The position numbers and the translations under genes are program-made. Positions 1 to 8,086 of a stretch of 38,183 bases of DNA are shown piece after piece. Below the pieces are notes generated by a model, which saw only the letters and a list, made by a program, of their open reading frames with translations, searched no databases and was not told the origin of the DNA. Each line of letters starts with the position of its first letter. Positions within the stretch are counted from its first letter, which is position 1. The stretch lies in NCBI GenBank assembly GCA_937923255.1, contig CALAIL010000064.1:1-38183 (forward strand), in the 5' to 3' direction. This stretch comes from an uncultured Propionivibrio sp. (GTDB taxonomy: Bacteria; Pseudomonadota; Gammaproteobacteria; Burkholderiales; Rhodocyclaceae).

Positions 1-96
1 CGAGGCAAAGAAAGTCAGCGGGGCGCGCTGCCGCTCAGCGCAACGGCATCAAGAGATGTTTTGTGGGGGATGGTCAGCGCGCAGGCTGTGGCGATT

Positions 97-283
97 CCTA
101 TATTTAAAGTATCTCTGGGTACCTGCTCGCTAGCCCGTGTATTTAGGGCATCTCCGGGGCACCTGCCCTGAAGCCCTTTATTGATAAGGGTTCCAGAGGC
201 ACCTGCCCGCAAATGCCCTATCCACGCGGGCTTCAGAGGGGGTGCCGGGAAACGCCCTATTCATACGGGGTTGCGGGCAGCCC
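97..283. repeat. Degenerate tandem repeat, about 40-bp period
   Basis: Four diverged units and one partial unit lie head to tail (about 97-136, 137-176, 177-218, 219-257, 258-283). The word ACCTGC recurs at 121, 161 and 201, exactly 40 bp apart, with the related GGTGCC at 241. Each unit ends in GCCC (133, 173, 215, 254, 280). The period is not a multiple of three and no convincing protein runs through it, so it is probably non-coding. Its function is unknown. It lies downstream of the minus-strand ParA-like gene, separated from it by a MITE-like element. Confidence 0.7.
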
Positions 284-306
284 TTTTTAAAAACCAGACA
301 ATTTAT

Positions 307-406
307 AGCGGCTCGATTTTGCCAAAAGACAAGGCGGTAAGCCGCAGGCAGTACACACCCGTGCGGCAAGGCGAGCCAGTTCAGTATTTTGGCAAAGGAA
401 GCCGCT
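307..406. mobile_element. MITE-like palindromic element with about 20-bp inverted ends
   Basis: The left end (307-327) reads AGCGGCT, five variable bases, then TTGCCAAAA. The right end (387-406), reverse-complemented, reads AGCGGCT, a few variable bases, then TTTGCCAAAA, so the two termini are imperfect inverted repeats around a core of about 60 bp. The core contains AAGCCGCAGGCAGTACAC and CGGCAAGGCGAG. From memory this resembles the core of an abundant short interspersed repeat of Neisseria genomes (inference, not checked). It has no coding capacity. It ends 7 bp before the stop codon of the neighbouring ParA-like gene. Confidence 0.6.
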
Positions 407-413
407 CGGCGGC

Positions 414-1055
414 TTAGCTTTCCACCCAGCTGACAAGCGGCTGCCATTGCTCCAGATCTTTGGCGATGCGGGCGGGCGGTAGATCAAACAGTGTCATGCC
501 GTTGGCGGCAGCCTGAATATACAGTTGCGTATCACGCAGATAGGTCAGCGGCGGCAGGCCATACACGGAAAGAAAGCGCGTCAGTTCGCCCGCTGCCCGC
601 GTGCGCGCATCCACACGCATACCAACGATGGCGACACGGAGGCGTCCCCTGCGCACCCGTTCCATACTCAGCAGGGTTTCGAGAAATTGCCGCGTCGCCA
701 GGATGTCGAACAGCGAGGGTTGAATCGGCACGATGACGTGCCCGACCTGACTGAGCGCATTTTCCAGCGCACGGCCATGCAAGCCCGCCGGCGTATCGAG
801 GACGGCGCGCGTTGTACTTTCTGACGCAGGCGCCGGGTATCCCTTCTTCCCCGTGGATGCTTTGCCCGGGTGCCAGTCAAGGATGGGCGGCAGCGTCGGC
901 GGACGGATCGTCAGCCAGTCGCGTGTCGAATGCTGGTTGTCGATATCGCCGAGCATGGCGCAGTAGCCGCGATGCGCGAAATAACCTGCCAAATTGGTCG
1001 CCAGCGTCGATTTTCCCGACCCCCCTTTCGGGTTAACAATCAGAAAAGACTTCAT
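414..1055 (-). CDS. Orphan ParA/MinD-family ATPase
   Basis: A 213-residue member of the ParA family of deviant-Walker P-loop ATPases, which position plasmids, chromosomes or other large cargo. The N-terminus carries the deviant Walker A motif KGGSGKST (residues 10-17), then an acidic GDIDNQ segment (36-41) and a Walker-B-like LDTPAG (86-91). It has no N-terminal helix-turn-helix and no parB gene beside it, so it is a short orphan ParA rather than the chromosomal ParA of a parAB pair. The start is the ATG at 1055; the ribosome binding site is weak (GGGAC). It is preceded on the same strand by the quinone oxidoreductase gene, 21 bp away. A MITE-like element abuts its 3' end and 40-bp tandem repeats lie just beyond. 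The family call is firm; the cargo is unknown. Confidence 0.85.
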   Translation of the reverse strand: MKSFLIVNPKGGSGKSTLATNLAGYFAHRGYCAMLGDIDNQHSTRDWLTIRPPTLPPILDWHPGKASTGKKGYPAPASESTTRAVLDTPAGLHGRALENALSQVGHVIVPIQPSLFDILATRQFLETLLSMERVRRGRLRVAIVGMRVDARTRAAGELTRFLSVYGLPPLTYLRDTQLYIQAAANGMTLFDLPPARIAKDLEQWQPLVSWVES

Positions 1056-1076
1056 GGTTTTCGTCCCGGTTAAACA

Positions 1077-2051
1077 TTAGGGAAGCAGGACGGTCGATCC
1101 GGTCGTCCTGCGTGCTTCAAGATCGCGGTGTGCCTGTGCCGCATCGGCCAGCGCGTAGGTCTGGTTGATTCGGATATGGAGCTTGCCGGTGGCCATGAAG
1201 CCGAACAGTTCATCGGCCAGCGCCAGTAACTCGCTACGCTGCGTCATATAGTCCGCCAGCTTGGGGCGCGTCAGAAACAGGGAACCTTTTTGCGTCAGTA
1301 GCAGCGGATCAAATGGCGGCACGGCGCCAGACGCATTGCCAAAGGTTACCAGCATGCCGCGCCGGCGCAGGCAATCGAGCGAAGCCATGAAAGTGGCCTT
1401 GCCCACGCCGTCATAGACTACGGAAACGCCTACGCCATCGGTGAGCGCACGCACCCGCGCCACGATATCCTCACGGCCGTGGATGATGACATGGTCGCAA
1501 CCGTGCTGGTGTGCCAGATCGGCCTTGGATTCGGTCGATACCGTACCGATCACCGTTGCACCCAGCGCTTTCGCCCACTGGCAGGCAATCAGCCCAACAC
1601 CGCCGGCCGCCGCATGAATCAATACGGTATCACCCGGCTGGACGCGGTAAGTATGGCGCAACAAATAGGCACTGGTCAGTCCTTGCAGCATCATTGCCGC
1701 GCCGGTGTGGAAATCGATGCGATCCGGCAGTTTCAGCAACACCCAGGCCGGCAAACAACGCGCCTGGCAGTAAGCGCCGACCGGCCCGCCTGCATACGCG
1801 ACACGATCCCCCGCCTTAAACTCGCTGACACCTTCACCGACGGCTTCTACGACACCCGCGCCTTCTTGCCCCAGCACAGCCGGCAAGGGCAAAGGATACA
1901 GCCCGGAGCGCTGATAGGTGTCGATGAAATTCAGGCCGACCGCTTCGTGGCGAATTCTGACTTCGCCAGGCGCCGGATCGCCAACGGAAACGGCCTCCCA
2001 GCGCAGCACCTCAGGGCCGCCGGTCTGATGAATGCGGATGGCAAAAGACAT
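1077..2051 (-). CDS. qor: NADPH:quinone oxidoreductase, zinc-free MDR family
   Basis: A 324-residue medium-chain dehydrogenase/reductase of the Qor type, expected to reduce quinones in the cytosol with NADPH. The N-terminal GroES-like domain includes LGQEGAGVVEAVGEGV (about 60-75), and the Rossmann domain has the nucleotide motif AAAGGVG (147-153). The cysteine ligands of zinc alcohol dehydrogenases are absent, as expected for Qor. The ATG at 2051 is chosen over an upstream TTG at 2054 because GGAG sits 6 bases before it. It is 21 bp upstream of the ParA-like gene and may be cotranscribed with it. The physiological substrate cannot be read from the sequence. Confidence 0.9.
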   Translation of the reverse strand: MSFAIRIHQTGGPEVLRWEAVSVGDPAPGEVRIRHEAVGLNFIDTYQRSGLYPLPLPAVLGQEGAGVVEAVGEGVSEFKAGDRVAYAGGPVGAYCQARCLPAWVLLKLPDRIDFHTGAAMMLQGLTSAYLLRHTYRVQPGDTVLIHAAAGGVGLIACQWAKALGATVIGTVSTESKADLAHQHGCDHVIIHGREDIVARVRALTDGVGVSVVYDGVGKATFMASLDCLRRRGMLVTFGNASGAVPPFDPLLLTQKGSLFLTRPKLADYMTQRSELLALADELFGFMATGKLHIRINQTYALADAAQAHRDLEARRTTGSTVLLP

Positions 2052-2180
2052 CAATTTCTCCGGAATGGTTGTGGACGCCCAGTTTACAGCCGTTCAACCT
2101 CCAAAGAAATATGACTGGAATCAAAAATAGTCGATGAATCTCCCGCTCGAGCGCATTGAGTCAAGCGATCGTACAGGCAA

Positions 2181-2197
2181 TACGGCTTGCCGCCGTA
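2181..2197 (-). other. Small hairpin downstream of ahpF
   Basis: TACGGC and GCCGTA form a perfect 6-bp stem with a 5-base loop, about 110 bases beyond the ahpF stop codon on the minus strand. No U-tract follows, so a terminator role is doubtful. Nearby bases (GTAC, GGCTT, ACCGCCTT) faintly recall the reverse complement of the MITE core at 307-406, so it could be a decayed relative. Confidence 0.3.
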
Positions 2198-2305
2198 CCG
2201 CCTTATGGGGAAAAAGTTTCACCGACTATCGAGCGTTTCTCCAGCCTTTTTGGGCAGCCTGACTCTGCACGGTAAAGTGCGGCTCGGAAGAACCGCCAAA
2301 CCGGG

Positions 2306-3865
2306 TCAAGCCGTTGCCGCAGGGGAGCGGATCAGATGATCGAACGCCGCCAGCGATGCCTTGGCGCCTTCGCCGATGGCGATCACAATCTGCTTGAACG
2401 GCACCGTTGTGCAATCACCCGCAGCAAAAACACCGGGGAGCGAAGTCTGCCCTTTCGCGTCGATCTCGATTTCCCCGTTCTTCGACAGGGTAAGGGTGCC
2501 CTTGAGCCAGTCGGTATTGGGCAGCAAGCCGATCTGCACAAAGACCCCGGCAACATCGATGCGGTGCTTTTCGCCGGCGGCATAATCGGTGTAGACCAGC
2601 CCGTTGACCTTGCCGTGATCGCCGGTTACTTCCTCGATCTGCACCCCGGTAATCACCTCAACGTTCGGCAAATCGGCCAGGCGTTCGCACAACACGGCAT
2701 CCGCGCGCAGTTTGCTGCGCACCAGCAAAGTGACATGCCCGACAACACCCGCCAGATCAATCGCCGCTTCGACGCCGGAATTACCGCCGCCGACGACAGC
2801 AACGCGCTTGCCCTTGAACAGCGGGCCGTCACAGTGCGGACAATAGGCGACGCCATGGCCGCGGTATTCTTTCTCTCCCGGCACGTTCATTTCGCACCAA
2901 CGCGCACCCGTCGAGATAACTACGCTGCGGCTCTTGAGCACACCGCCGCCTGCCAGGTGGATTTCCACCAGGCCGTTGTCGCGTACGGTCAGGGACTGGG
3001 CCTGTTGCAGGTTCATGATATCGACACCGTAATCACGTACGTGCTGTTCCAGGCCAGCGGCCAGTTTTTGGCCATCGGTTTCTTTGACGGAAATAAAATT
3101 CTCGATAGCCTGCGTTTCGAGCACTTGTCCGCCGAAACGTTCGGCCACAACGCCCGTCCGTAGTCCCTTACGCGCCGCATAAATGGCCGCCGAGGCGCCG
3201 GCAGGCCCGCCACCTACGACAAGAACGTCGAAAGTCTCTTTCGCCGAAATTTTTTCGGCTTCGCGAGCGGCTGCACCGGTGTCGAGCTTAGCGATGATTT
3301 CCTCAAGGCTCATGCGTCCCTGCCCAAAAGGCTGCTCGTTCAGAAAAACGGTCGGCACGGCCATGATTCTGCGTTCATCAACTTCCGCACGAAACAGCGC
3401 CCCGTCGATCATGTCATGGCGGACACCCGGATTCAGCACAGCCATCAGATTCAGCGCCTGCACAACGTCCGGGCAATTATGGCAGGAGAGCGAAATGAAA
3501 GTTTCAAAGTGAAATTCACCCGTCAGCGCCTGAATCTGCTCGATGACAGACTTTTCAACCTTGGGCGGATGACCACCCGTCTGCAACAGCGCCAGCACCA
3601 GCGAAGTAAATTCATGCCCCATCGGCAGACCAGCAAAACGAATTCTGGCCGTGTCTCCCGGGCACCCGACGGTGAAGGACGGTCGACGTGCATCCGCACC
3701 GTCATGGCGTACGGCCACCCGTTCGGACAATGCGCCGATCTCGTCGAGCATGGTGCGCATTTCCACAGATCGATCGCCGTCATCGAGAGAGGCGACGAGT
3801 TCGATCGGGTGTTGGAGGCGTTCAAGGTACGCCTTGAGCTGGGTTTTGATGGTGTCGTCAAGCAT
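2306..3865 (-). CDS. ahpF: Alkyl hydroperoxide reductase subunit F
   Basis: A 519-residue flavoprotein that passes electrons from NADH to AhpC, keeping the peroxidase reduced. The N-terminal double-thioredoxin-like domain has the redox pair C128/C131 in SCHNCPDV. The C-terminal thioredoxin-reductase-like part has an FAD motif [10 protein letters not shown] (about 218-227), the second redox pair C342/C345 in CPHCDGP, and an NAD(P) motif [10 protein letters not shown] (about 359-368). The length is close to the usual 520 or so residues, and both dithiols needed for electron relay are present. It lies 215 bp downstream of ahpC on the same strand, with a hairpin between them, so it may be expressed by read-through or from its own promoter. 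OxyR control is expected from the neighbouring regulator. Confidence 0.97.
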   Translation of the reverse strand: MLDDTIKTQLKAYLERLQHPIELVASLDDGDRSVEMRTMLDEIGALSERVAVRHDGADARRPSFTVGCPGDTARIRFAGLPMGHEFTSLVLALLQTGGHPPKVEKSVIEQIQALTGEFHFETFISLSCHNCPDVVQALNLMAVLNPGVRHDMIDGALFRAEVDERRIMAVPTVFLNEQPFGQGRMSLEEIIAKLDTGAAAREAEKISAKETFDVLVVGGGPAGASAAIYAARKGLRTGVVAERFGGQVLETQAIENFISVKETDGQKLAAGLEQHVRDYGVDIMNLQQAQSLTVRDNGLVEIHLAGGGVLKSRSVVISTGARWCEMNVPGEKEYRGHGVAYCPHCDGPLFKGKRVAVVGGGNSGVEAAIDLAGVVGHVTLLVRSKLRADAVLCERLADLPNVEVITGVQIEEVTGDHGKVNGLVYTDYAAGEKHRIDVAGVFVQIGLLPNTDWLKGTLTLSKNGEIEIDAKGQTSLPGVFAAGDCTTVPFKQIVIAIGEGAKASLAAFDHLIRSPAATA

Positions 3866-3997
3866 GGTTCGTTTTTCCTGAAACGTATCGATCAGGCCGC
3901 GCTATTTACGTGCTACGCACGGTCTCCAGAAGTTTGTGCCGGATATGCCGGGATCGGGACATGAAAAGCTTGGCAGCGGAACATCCAAATAATCGGA

Positions 3998-4030
3998 AAC
4001 TGCCATCCCGGTAAAACCGGAATGGCAGTT
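3998..4030 (-). terminator. Hairpin between ahpC and ahpF
   Basis: AACTGCCATCCCGGT and ACCGGAATGGCAGTT pair over 15 positions with one mismatch around a 3-base loop. It lies 50 bp beyond the ahpC stop codon on the minus strand. The following bases on that strand are only moderately T-rich (TCCGATTATTT), so it may be a partial terminator or an mRNA-stabilising hairpin that makes ahpC more abundant than ahpF. Confidence 0.6.
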
Positions 4031-4080
4031 CATTGGCGGCACAGGGCGACATATGGCCGCCCGGCTGTTGAATCTGGCGC

Positions 4081-4647
4081 CTAGATTTTACCCACCAAGT
4101 CAAGCGATGGCGCCAGCGTTTTCTCACCTTCCTTCCACTTGGCGGGGCAAACCTCACCGGGGTGCGCAGCGACGTACTGCGCAGCCTTGACCTTGCGCAG
4201 CAATTCACTGGCATCACGACCGATCCCGCCGGCGTTGATCTCGATAATCTGAATCCTGCCTTGCGGATCGATGACAAAAGTTCCGCGCTCCGCCAAACCG
4301 GCATCCTCAATCATCACGCCAAAGTTCCGCGAGAGAACGCCCGTTGGGTCGCCAACCATGATGTATTCGATTTTGCGGATCGTATCGGAGCTGTCGTGCC
4401 AGGCCTTGTGCGTGAAATGGGTATCGGTGGATACACTGTAGATTTCAACGCCCAGCTTCTTGAATTCTGCGTAGTTATCGGCAAGATCCCCCAGTTCAGT
4501 CGGGCAGACGAAGGTAAAGTCGGCCGGGTAGAAAAACACAACGGACCACTTGCCGCGCAGGTCGTCATCGGACACTTCGATAAACTTTCCGGCATGGAAT
4601 GCGGTGGCTTTAAAAGGAAGCACTTCGGTATTAATCAGCGATTTCAT
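4081..4647 (-). CDS. ahpC: Alkyl hydroperoxide reductase subunit C (2-Cys peroxiredoxin)
   Basis: A 188-residue peroxiredoxin that reduces hydrogen peroxide and organic peroxides. The peroxidatic cysteine is C48 in FVCPTE and the resolving cysteine is C167 in GEVCPAKW, the AhpC (Prx1) arrangement. The length matches E. coli AhpC (about 187). Three ATG codons stand in tandem at 4653, 4650 and 4647. The last is chosen because AAGGAG (4655-4660) is then 7 bases upstream; the first would be only one base from it. The reading frame runs further upstream (to 4749), but that extension has no AhpC similarity and crosses the OxyR-like operator. The gene is divergent from oxyR and followed by ahpF, the classic peroxide-stress arrangement. 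Confidence 0.97.
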   Translation of the reverse strand: MKSLINTEVLPFKATAFHAGKFIEVSDDDLRGKWSVVFFYPADFTFVCPTELGDLADNYAEFKKLGVEIYSVSTDTHFTHKAWHDSSDTIRKIEYIMVGDPTGVLSRNFGVMIEDAGLAERGTFVIDPQGRIQIIEINAGGIGRDASELLRKVKAAQYVAAHPGEVCPAKWKEGEKTLAPSLDLVGKI

Positions 4648-4730
4648 CATCATTCTCCTTGGTTGATGAAGGGGGAAATTGGGTAGGCAAATATTACGGG
4701 AGCGCATAGAATTAATCCAATTTATTATTT

Positions 4731-4767
4731 TTATGGGGCCAATAGCCAATGGCTATTCTGTATTTAA
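4731..4767. promoter_or_regulatory. OxyR-like operator between ahpC and oxyR
   Basis: The divergent ahpC-oxyR spacer contains ATAG-N7-CTAT (4742-4756), a perfect match to the core of the tetranucleotide pattern known for OxyR. At the same 7-base spacing, TTAT lies upstream (4731-4734) and TTAA downstream (4764-4767); these are weaker outer elements. The core is also an inverted repeat, as LysR-type regulators need. It lies about 95 bp upstream of ahpC and 120 bp upstream of oxyR, where it could activate ahpC and autoregulate oxyR. Confidence 0.6.
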
Positions 4768-4877
4768 TATTCCGGATGCCATTGCTGTTTTCGGTCCAAA
4801 ACGTGTATGCCACTACATCTGTTTTTCCGCGTTAACTCTACTTTGGAACACTTTTCTCGGCTTTCCGGTAACAAGCG

Positions 4878-5792
4878 ATGACACTGACCGAACTTCGCTA
4901 CATCGTCACGCTTGCCAGAGAGCGGCATTTTGGCCGTGCCGCCGAAAAGTGCCATGTCAGCCAGCCAACCCTGTCCGTTGCCCTGAAAAAAGTCGAGCAG
5001 CGCCTCGGTATTACACTTTTTGAGCGTTCTTCGACCGAGGTCCGCCCCACTCCGTTGGGCGAACAGATTGCCTGGCAGGCAGAACGCGTGCTGGAAGAAT
5101 CGGCGCGTCTCGACGAAATTGCCGGGCAGGGCAAAGACCCCTTGTCCGGAACACTGCGCCTTGGTGTCATTTTCACAATCGCGCCCTATCTGCTGCCGCG
5201 TCTGATTCCGGCGCTGCATGCCCGTGCGCCACACATGCCGCTTTATCTGCACGAGAACTTTACGGTTCGGCTGGCCGAAAAATTGCGCCGCGGCGAACTC
5301 GACGTCATCATCGTCGCCGATCCCTTCAGCGAGCCGGGCATCGTTGCCAGCCCGCTTTACGACGAGCCATTTTGTGTCGTGCTGCCTTCCGGCCACCCGC
5401 TGGCCAAACAAAAGCGCCTCCCGCCGGAAGCCATTGCCGCCGAAAATCTGCTTCTGCTCGGACAGGGTAACTGTTTTCGCGATCAGGTCGTACAGGCGTG
5501 CCCGAAACTTTCCGAACCCGGCGGCATGAGCGGCGCGCTGGAGGGCAGTTCGCTGGAAACTGTGCGGCACATGGTAGCCAGCGGTGCGGGAATCTCTGTC
5601 GTCCCCTGTTCGGCAGCCGAATCCTGGCCGCAGGATGAGACGCTGATCGAATATCGCCACTTTGTCGATCCCGCGCCATTCCGGCGTGTGTTGCTGGCTT
5701 GGCGCGTCACGTTTCCCCGGCCCCAGGCCATCGATGCTGTACGTGAAGCCATTCGCAGCGCATTGCCGCCAGGCGTCCGTAGCGTACGCTGA
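4878..5792 (+). CDS. oxyR: Peroxide-sensing LysR-type regulator OxyR
   Basis: A 304-residue LysR-family transcription factor. The N-terminal winged helix-turn-helix covers about residues 1-60 (LTELRYIVTLARERHFGRAA and VSQPTLSVALKKVEQRLG), followed by a linker helix and a substrate-binding-like sensor domain. The two cysteines that define OxyR are at C199 and C208 (GNCFRDQVVQAC), the same numbers as in E. coli OxyR, where they form a disulfide on exposure to peroxide. This makes the call more specific than a generic LysR. It is transcribed away from ahpC, with an OxyR-like site in the shared spacer, so it very probably controls ahpC and perhaps ahpF. Confidence 0.95.
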   Translation: MTLTELRYIVTLARERHFGRAAEKCHVSQPTLSVALKKVEQRLGITLFERSSTEVRPTPLGEQIAWQAERVLEESARLDEIAGQGKDPLSGTLRLGVIFTIAPYLLPRLIPALHARAPHMPLYLHENFTVRLAEKLRRGELDVIIVADPFSEPGIVASPLYDEPFCVVLPSGHPLAKQKRLPPEAIAAENLLLLGQGNCFRDQVVQACPKLSEPGGMSGALEGSSLETVRHMVASGAGISVVPCSAAESWPQDETLIEYRHFVDPAPFRRVLLAWRVTFPRPQAIDAVREAIRSALPPGVRSVR

Positions 5793-6265
5793 AACCGGAT
5801 GTCTGCTTATGCCAAGTCCATCCCGGGTATTCCCGACTTTTCCTTGATGCTTATCTGCCCACCAACGACCACTTTTCGCATTTCTTCCGAGGCATGCCTT
5901 GTGCTTTCCAGCCTGGTACACGTATTTGAAAAAGGAAGTGCGAAGGCATTGCCTGAACCTCTGGCGGTAATTTGCGCGCAATCGTAGCACCTTCGCCCAA
6001 CGGGTCGTGCGTGCTATTTGCCGCCCATGCCCATACACCGGGGAATGGCGCACTGCTGGGCAGGTTCGGTAATACTTTATCTCTGTTTTTTCCGTAGACG
6101 TATTGCGCCCGGAGGCTACTTGCCCCAAAGTGCGAAAACACAGGCAGCTTAAGGCGCGGATCGTGACTTGCTTCTTCATACGGGAATGCGCACAAAGCAC
6201 TTGACCCTGGACTTGCTTTGGCGTCAAATCCTCGTGACTCTACGATTCCATCCATCATAAAAACC
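5793..6265. other. Spacer between oxyR and adenylate cyclase; no confident gene
   Basis: A 473-bp stretch without a gene I can support. The minus strand is open in two frames. One gives a possible protein of about 130 codons, from an ATG pair near 6253 down to a TAA at 5851, with protein-like sequence (for example KLPPEVQAMPSHF) but no recognised domain and no clear ribosome binding site. The promoter of the downstream cyclase should lie here, but no strong -10/-35 pair stands out. Confidence 0.4.
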
Positions 6266-7543
6266 ATGCAAGCTTCAGACGAGGGGATTCTCGCGCGCCT
6301 GCGCAACAGCGGCATCGAACCGGGCGATTCGGACGAAATCCGTCTGCAAAAATCCCTGCTGGTATTTGCCACCGGCCTAATCAGCCTGGCCTCGACGCTC
6401 TGGCTGTTCATTTACTGGCAGTTCGGCCCGCAATTCTCTGCGATGATTCCCGTTATTTTTCAGTTGCTGCTCATCGGCAACCTGCTGATTTATCTGAAAA
6501 GCCAGAAGTTCGATCGTTTCCGGCTGACCCAGCTTTTGACGATCCTGTGCATGCCTTTTGCGGCGCAATGGGGCATGGGCGGCTTCATCGACGCCAGTGG
6601 CATCAGCCTCTGGGGACTGCTGGCGCCAATTGGCGCGGCGCTTATTATCGGCGCACGCCCGTCGCTGACCTGGTTCATCGCCTATGTTCTGCTGGTCGTG
6701 CTCTCGGGCATTTTCGACTTTTTTCTAGCCGAGGGCGCTGCGCCACCGACGTATCGCCTCTCGATGCAGACGATGGCGTTTTTCTTCACGCTCAATTTCA
6801 TCGCTGTGTCGACGCTTGTCTATCTGATGATCCGTTATGCGACGGCGGAAAAGCAGCGGGTCAGACTCCTGCTTGAAGAAGCGCACCAGCGCCTGCAAAG
6901 CGCACAGGCGCGCTCCGAACGCCTATTGCTCAACGTGCTTCCCAGCACTATCGCCGAACGACTCAAGCATGAAAATCAAACGATTGCCGACGGATTTGCC
7001 GATGTCTCGGTGATGTTTGTGGATATCGTTGATTTCACCAAAATGGCCGAAGGCATGACACCGCAGCAGGTTTTTTCTATGCTCAACGACATATTTTCCC
7101 GTTTCGATGAATTGGCTGAAAAACATGGCATGGAGAAAATTAAAACGATTGGCGACGCCTACATGGTAGCGGGCGGCATGACCAATGACCGCTGCGGCAA
7201 CTACACCGACGCGCTGGTCGATCTGGCGCTGGAAATGCGCAATCTGTTGTACGAGGACTCACCGACCCGCCAGATGCATCTGGAAGTACGCATCGGCATC
7301 AGTACCGGCCCGGTCGTCGCTGGTGTCGTTGGAAAAAAGAAATTCATCTACGATCTTTGGGGCGACACCGTCAATCTTGCCAGTCGTATCACTGATGAAG
7401 GAGGCCCGGGCATGGTGCAAGTCGATGAAGCCACCTACCGGCGGCTCCGGCAACGTTTTGACTTCGACGAACCGCGGACAGTCTATCTGCAGGGTAAAGG
7501 AAATACGGCGGTTTATCGCGTGATTGGTCACAAATCCGCTTAA
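6266..7543 (+). CDS. Membrane-anchored class III adenylate cyclase
   Basis: A 425-residue protein predicted to make cyclic AMP from ATP at the inner membrane. The N-terminal half has six hydrophobic spans (about 31-50, 59-77, 88-101, 113-130, 135-155, 168-190). A helical linker of about 195-225 and a cyclase catalytic domain (about 245-420) follow. All catalytic positions are visible: metal-binding D253 (VDIVDF) and D297 (IGDAYM), adenine-selecting K293 and D363 (KTIG, YDLWGD), and the transition-state pair N370/R374 (NLASR). The K/D pair favours ATP over GTP. The ATG at 6266 is preferred to an in-frame TTG at 6218. The signal sensed by the membrane part is unknown; no cAMP receptor gene is nearby. 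Confidence 0.9.
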   Translation: MQASDEGILARLRNSGIEPGDSDEIRLQKSLLVFATGLISLASTLWLFIYWQFGPQFSAMIPVIFQLLLIGNLLIYLKSQKFDRFRLTQLLTILCMPFAAQWGMGGFIDASGISLWGLLAPIGAALIIGARPSLTWFIAYVLLVVLSGIFDFFLAEGAAPPTYRLSMQTMAFFFTLNFIAVSTLVYLMIRYATAEKQRVRLLLEEAHQRLQSAQARSERLLLNVLPSTIAERLKHENQTIADGFADVSVMFVDIVDFTKMAEGMTPQQVFSMLNDIFSRFDELAEKHGMEKIKTIGDAYMVAGGMTNDRCGNYTDALVDLALEMRNLLYEDSPTRQMHLEVRIGISTGPVVAGVVGKKKFIYDLWGDTVNLASRITDEGGPGMVQVDEATYRRLRQRFDFDEPRTVYLQGKGNTAVYRVIGHKSA

Positions 7544-7895
7544 AATCGATGATGATTCTAGGCGCTCCCCAGACTTCTTAATTATTAATTACATCTATTC
7601 GCTCATCGCCAGTTCAATGCGGCGCGTGTAGCAGGCACAAAAGTACAGATGGGCTTGTATGAGCTTACGTAAGTAGCGCTGGGACGCCTGTTATGCTGGG
7701 AGAGCAAGGGCGGCATCTGATATTTTTGATTATGGCCGCTGGTCATATGGCATGTTAGCGCCGCAGGCAACTGGATACTTTACACTCTGTAACGGAACGT
7801 CTAAATCGAACAATAGACACTTAGGGCGGTTGGTCGCTATCCTTCGCGCCATCCTATGAGTGATGTTTTGCCATACTAGTAGAAAGGATTAGGCC
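7544..7895. other. Intergenic region without a recognisable gene
   Basis: About 350 bp between the cyclase and the 47-residue protein. I see no ORF with coding character, no tRNA-like clover leaf and no clear terminator. It must hold the promoter of the small gene. It is less G+C-rich than the flanking genes. Confidence 0.4.
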
Positions 7896-8039
7896 ATGTA
7901 TTCAGTCGTATGTAAAAACACGGGGCAAGTCTTGGCAAAGAATTTGACGCTGGACGAAGTCGATCGATGGGTTGCAAAAAACGAAGCGAAATTTGGCAGT
8001 ATTCGTACGGTCGGCATGACGATCTTTGTTACTAATTAG
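7896..8039 (+). CDS. Small protein of 47 residues, unknown function
   Basis: An ATG-to-TAG reading frame beginning MYSVVCKNTGQVLAKN and ending in GMTIFVTN. It is supported by a good ribosome binding site, AGAAAGGA at 7881-7888, 7 bases before the ATG, and by a strong intrinsic terminator about 50 bp after the stop, making a self-contained small transcription unit. There is no transmembrane segment or signal peptide and only one cysteine (C6). The composition suggests a small soluble alpha/beta fold. I do not recognise the family and assign no function. Confidence 0.65.
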   Translation: MYSVVCKNTGQVLAKNLTLDEVDRWVAKNEAKFGSIRTVGMTIFVTN

Positions 8040-8086
8040 CACTAGCGTTCAATACACTCTTCTTACGCAAATTTTCTTCATCAAAT

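Noticed and set aside
97..283. CRISPR array
   Set aside because: Units are contiguous and diverged, with no unique spacers between identical repeats.
4648..4749. N-terminal extension of ahpC
   Set aside because: It crosses the OxyR-like site and lacks AhpC similarity. The ATG at 4647 has well-spaced AAGGAG and the family's normal N-terminus.
4764..6227. Minus-strand open frame of 487 codons opposite oxyR
   Set aside because: It lies opposite oxyR, whose protein has conserved domains and cysteines. Its translation is low-complexity and matches no family I know.
7544..7895. Possible tRNA or small RNA gene
   Set aside because: Some short inverted words are present, but there is no T-loop consensus, clover leaf or terminator to support an RNA gene.
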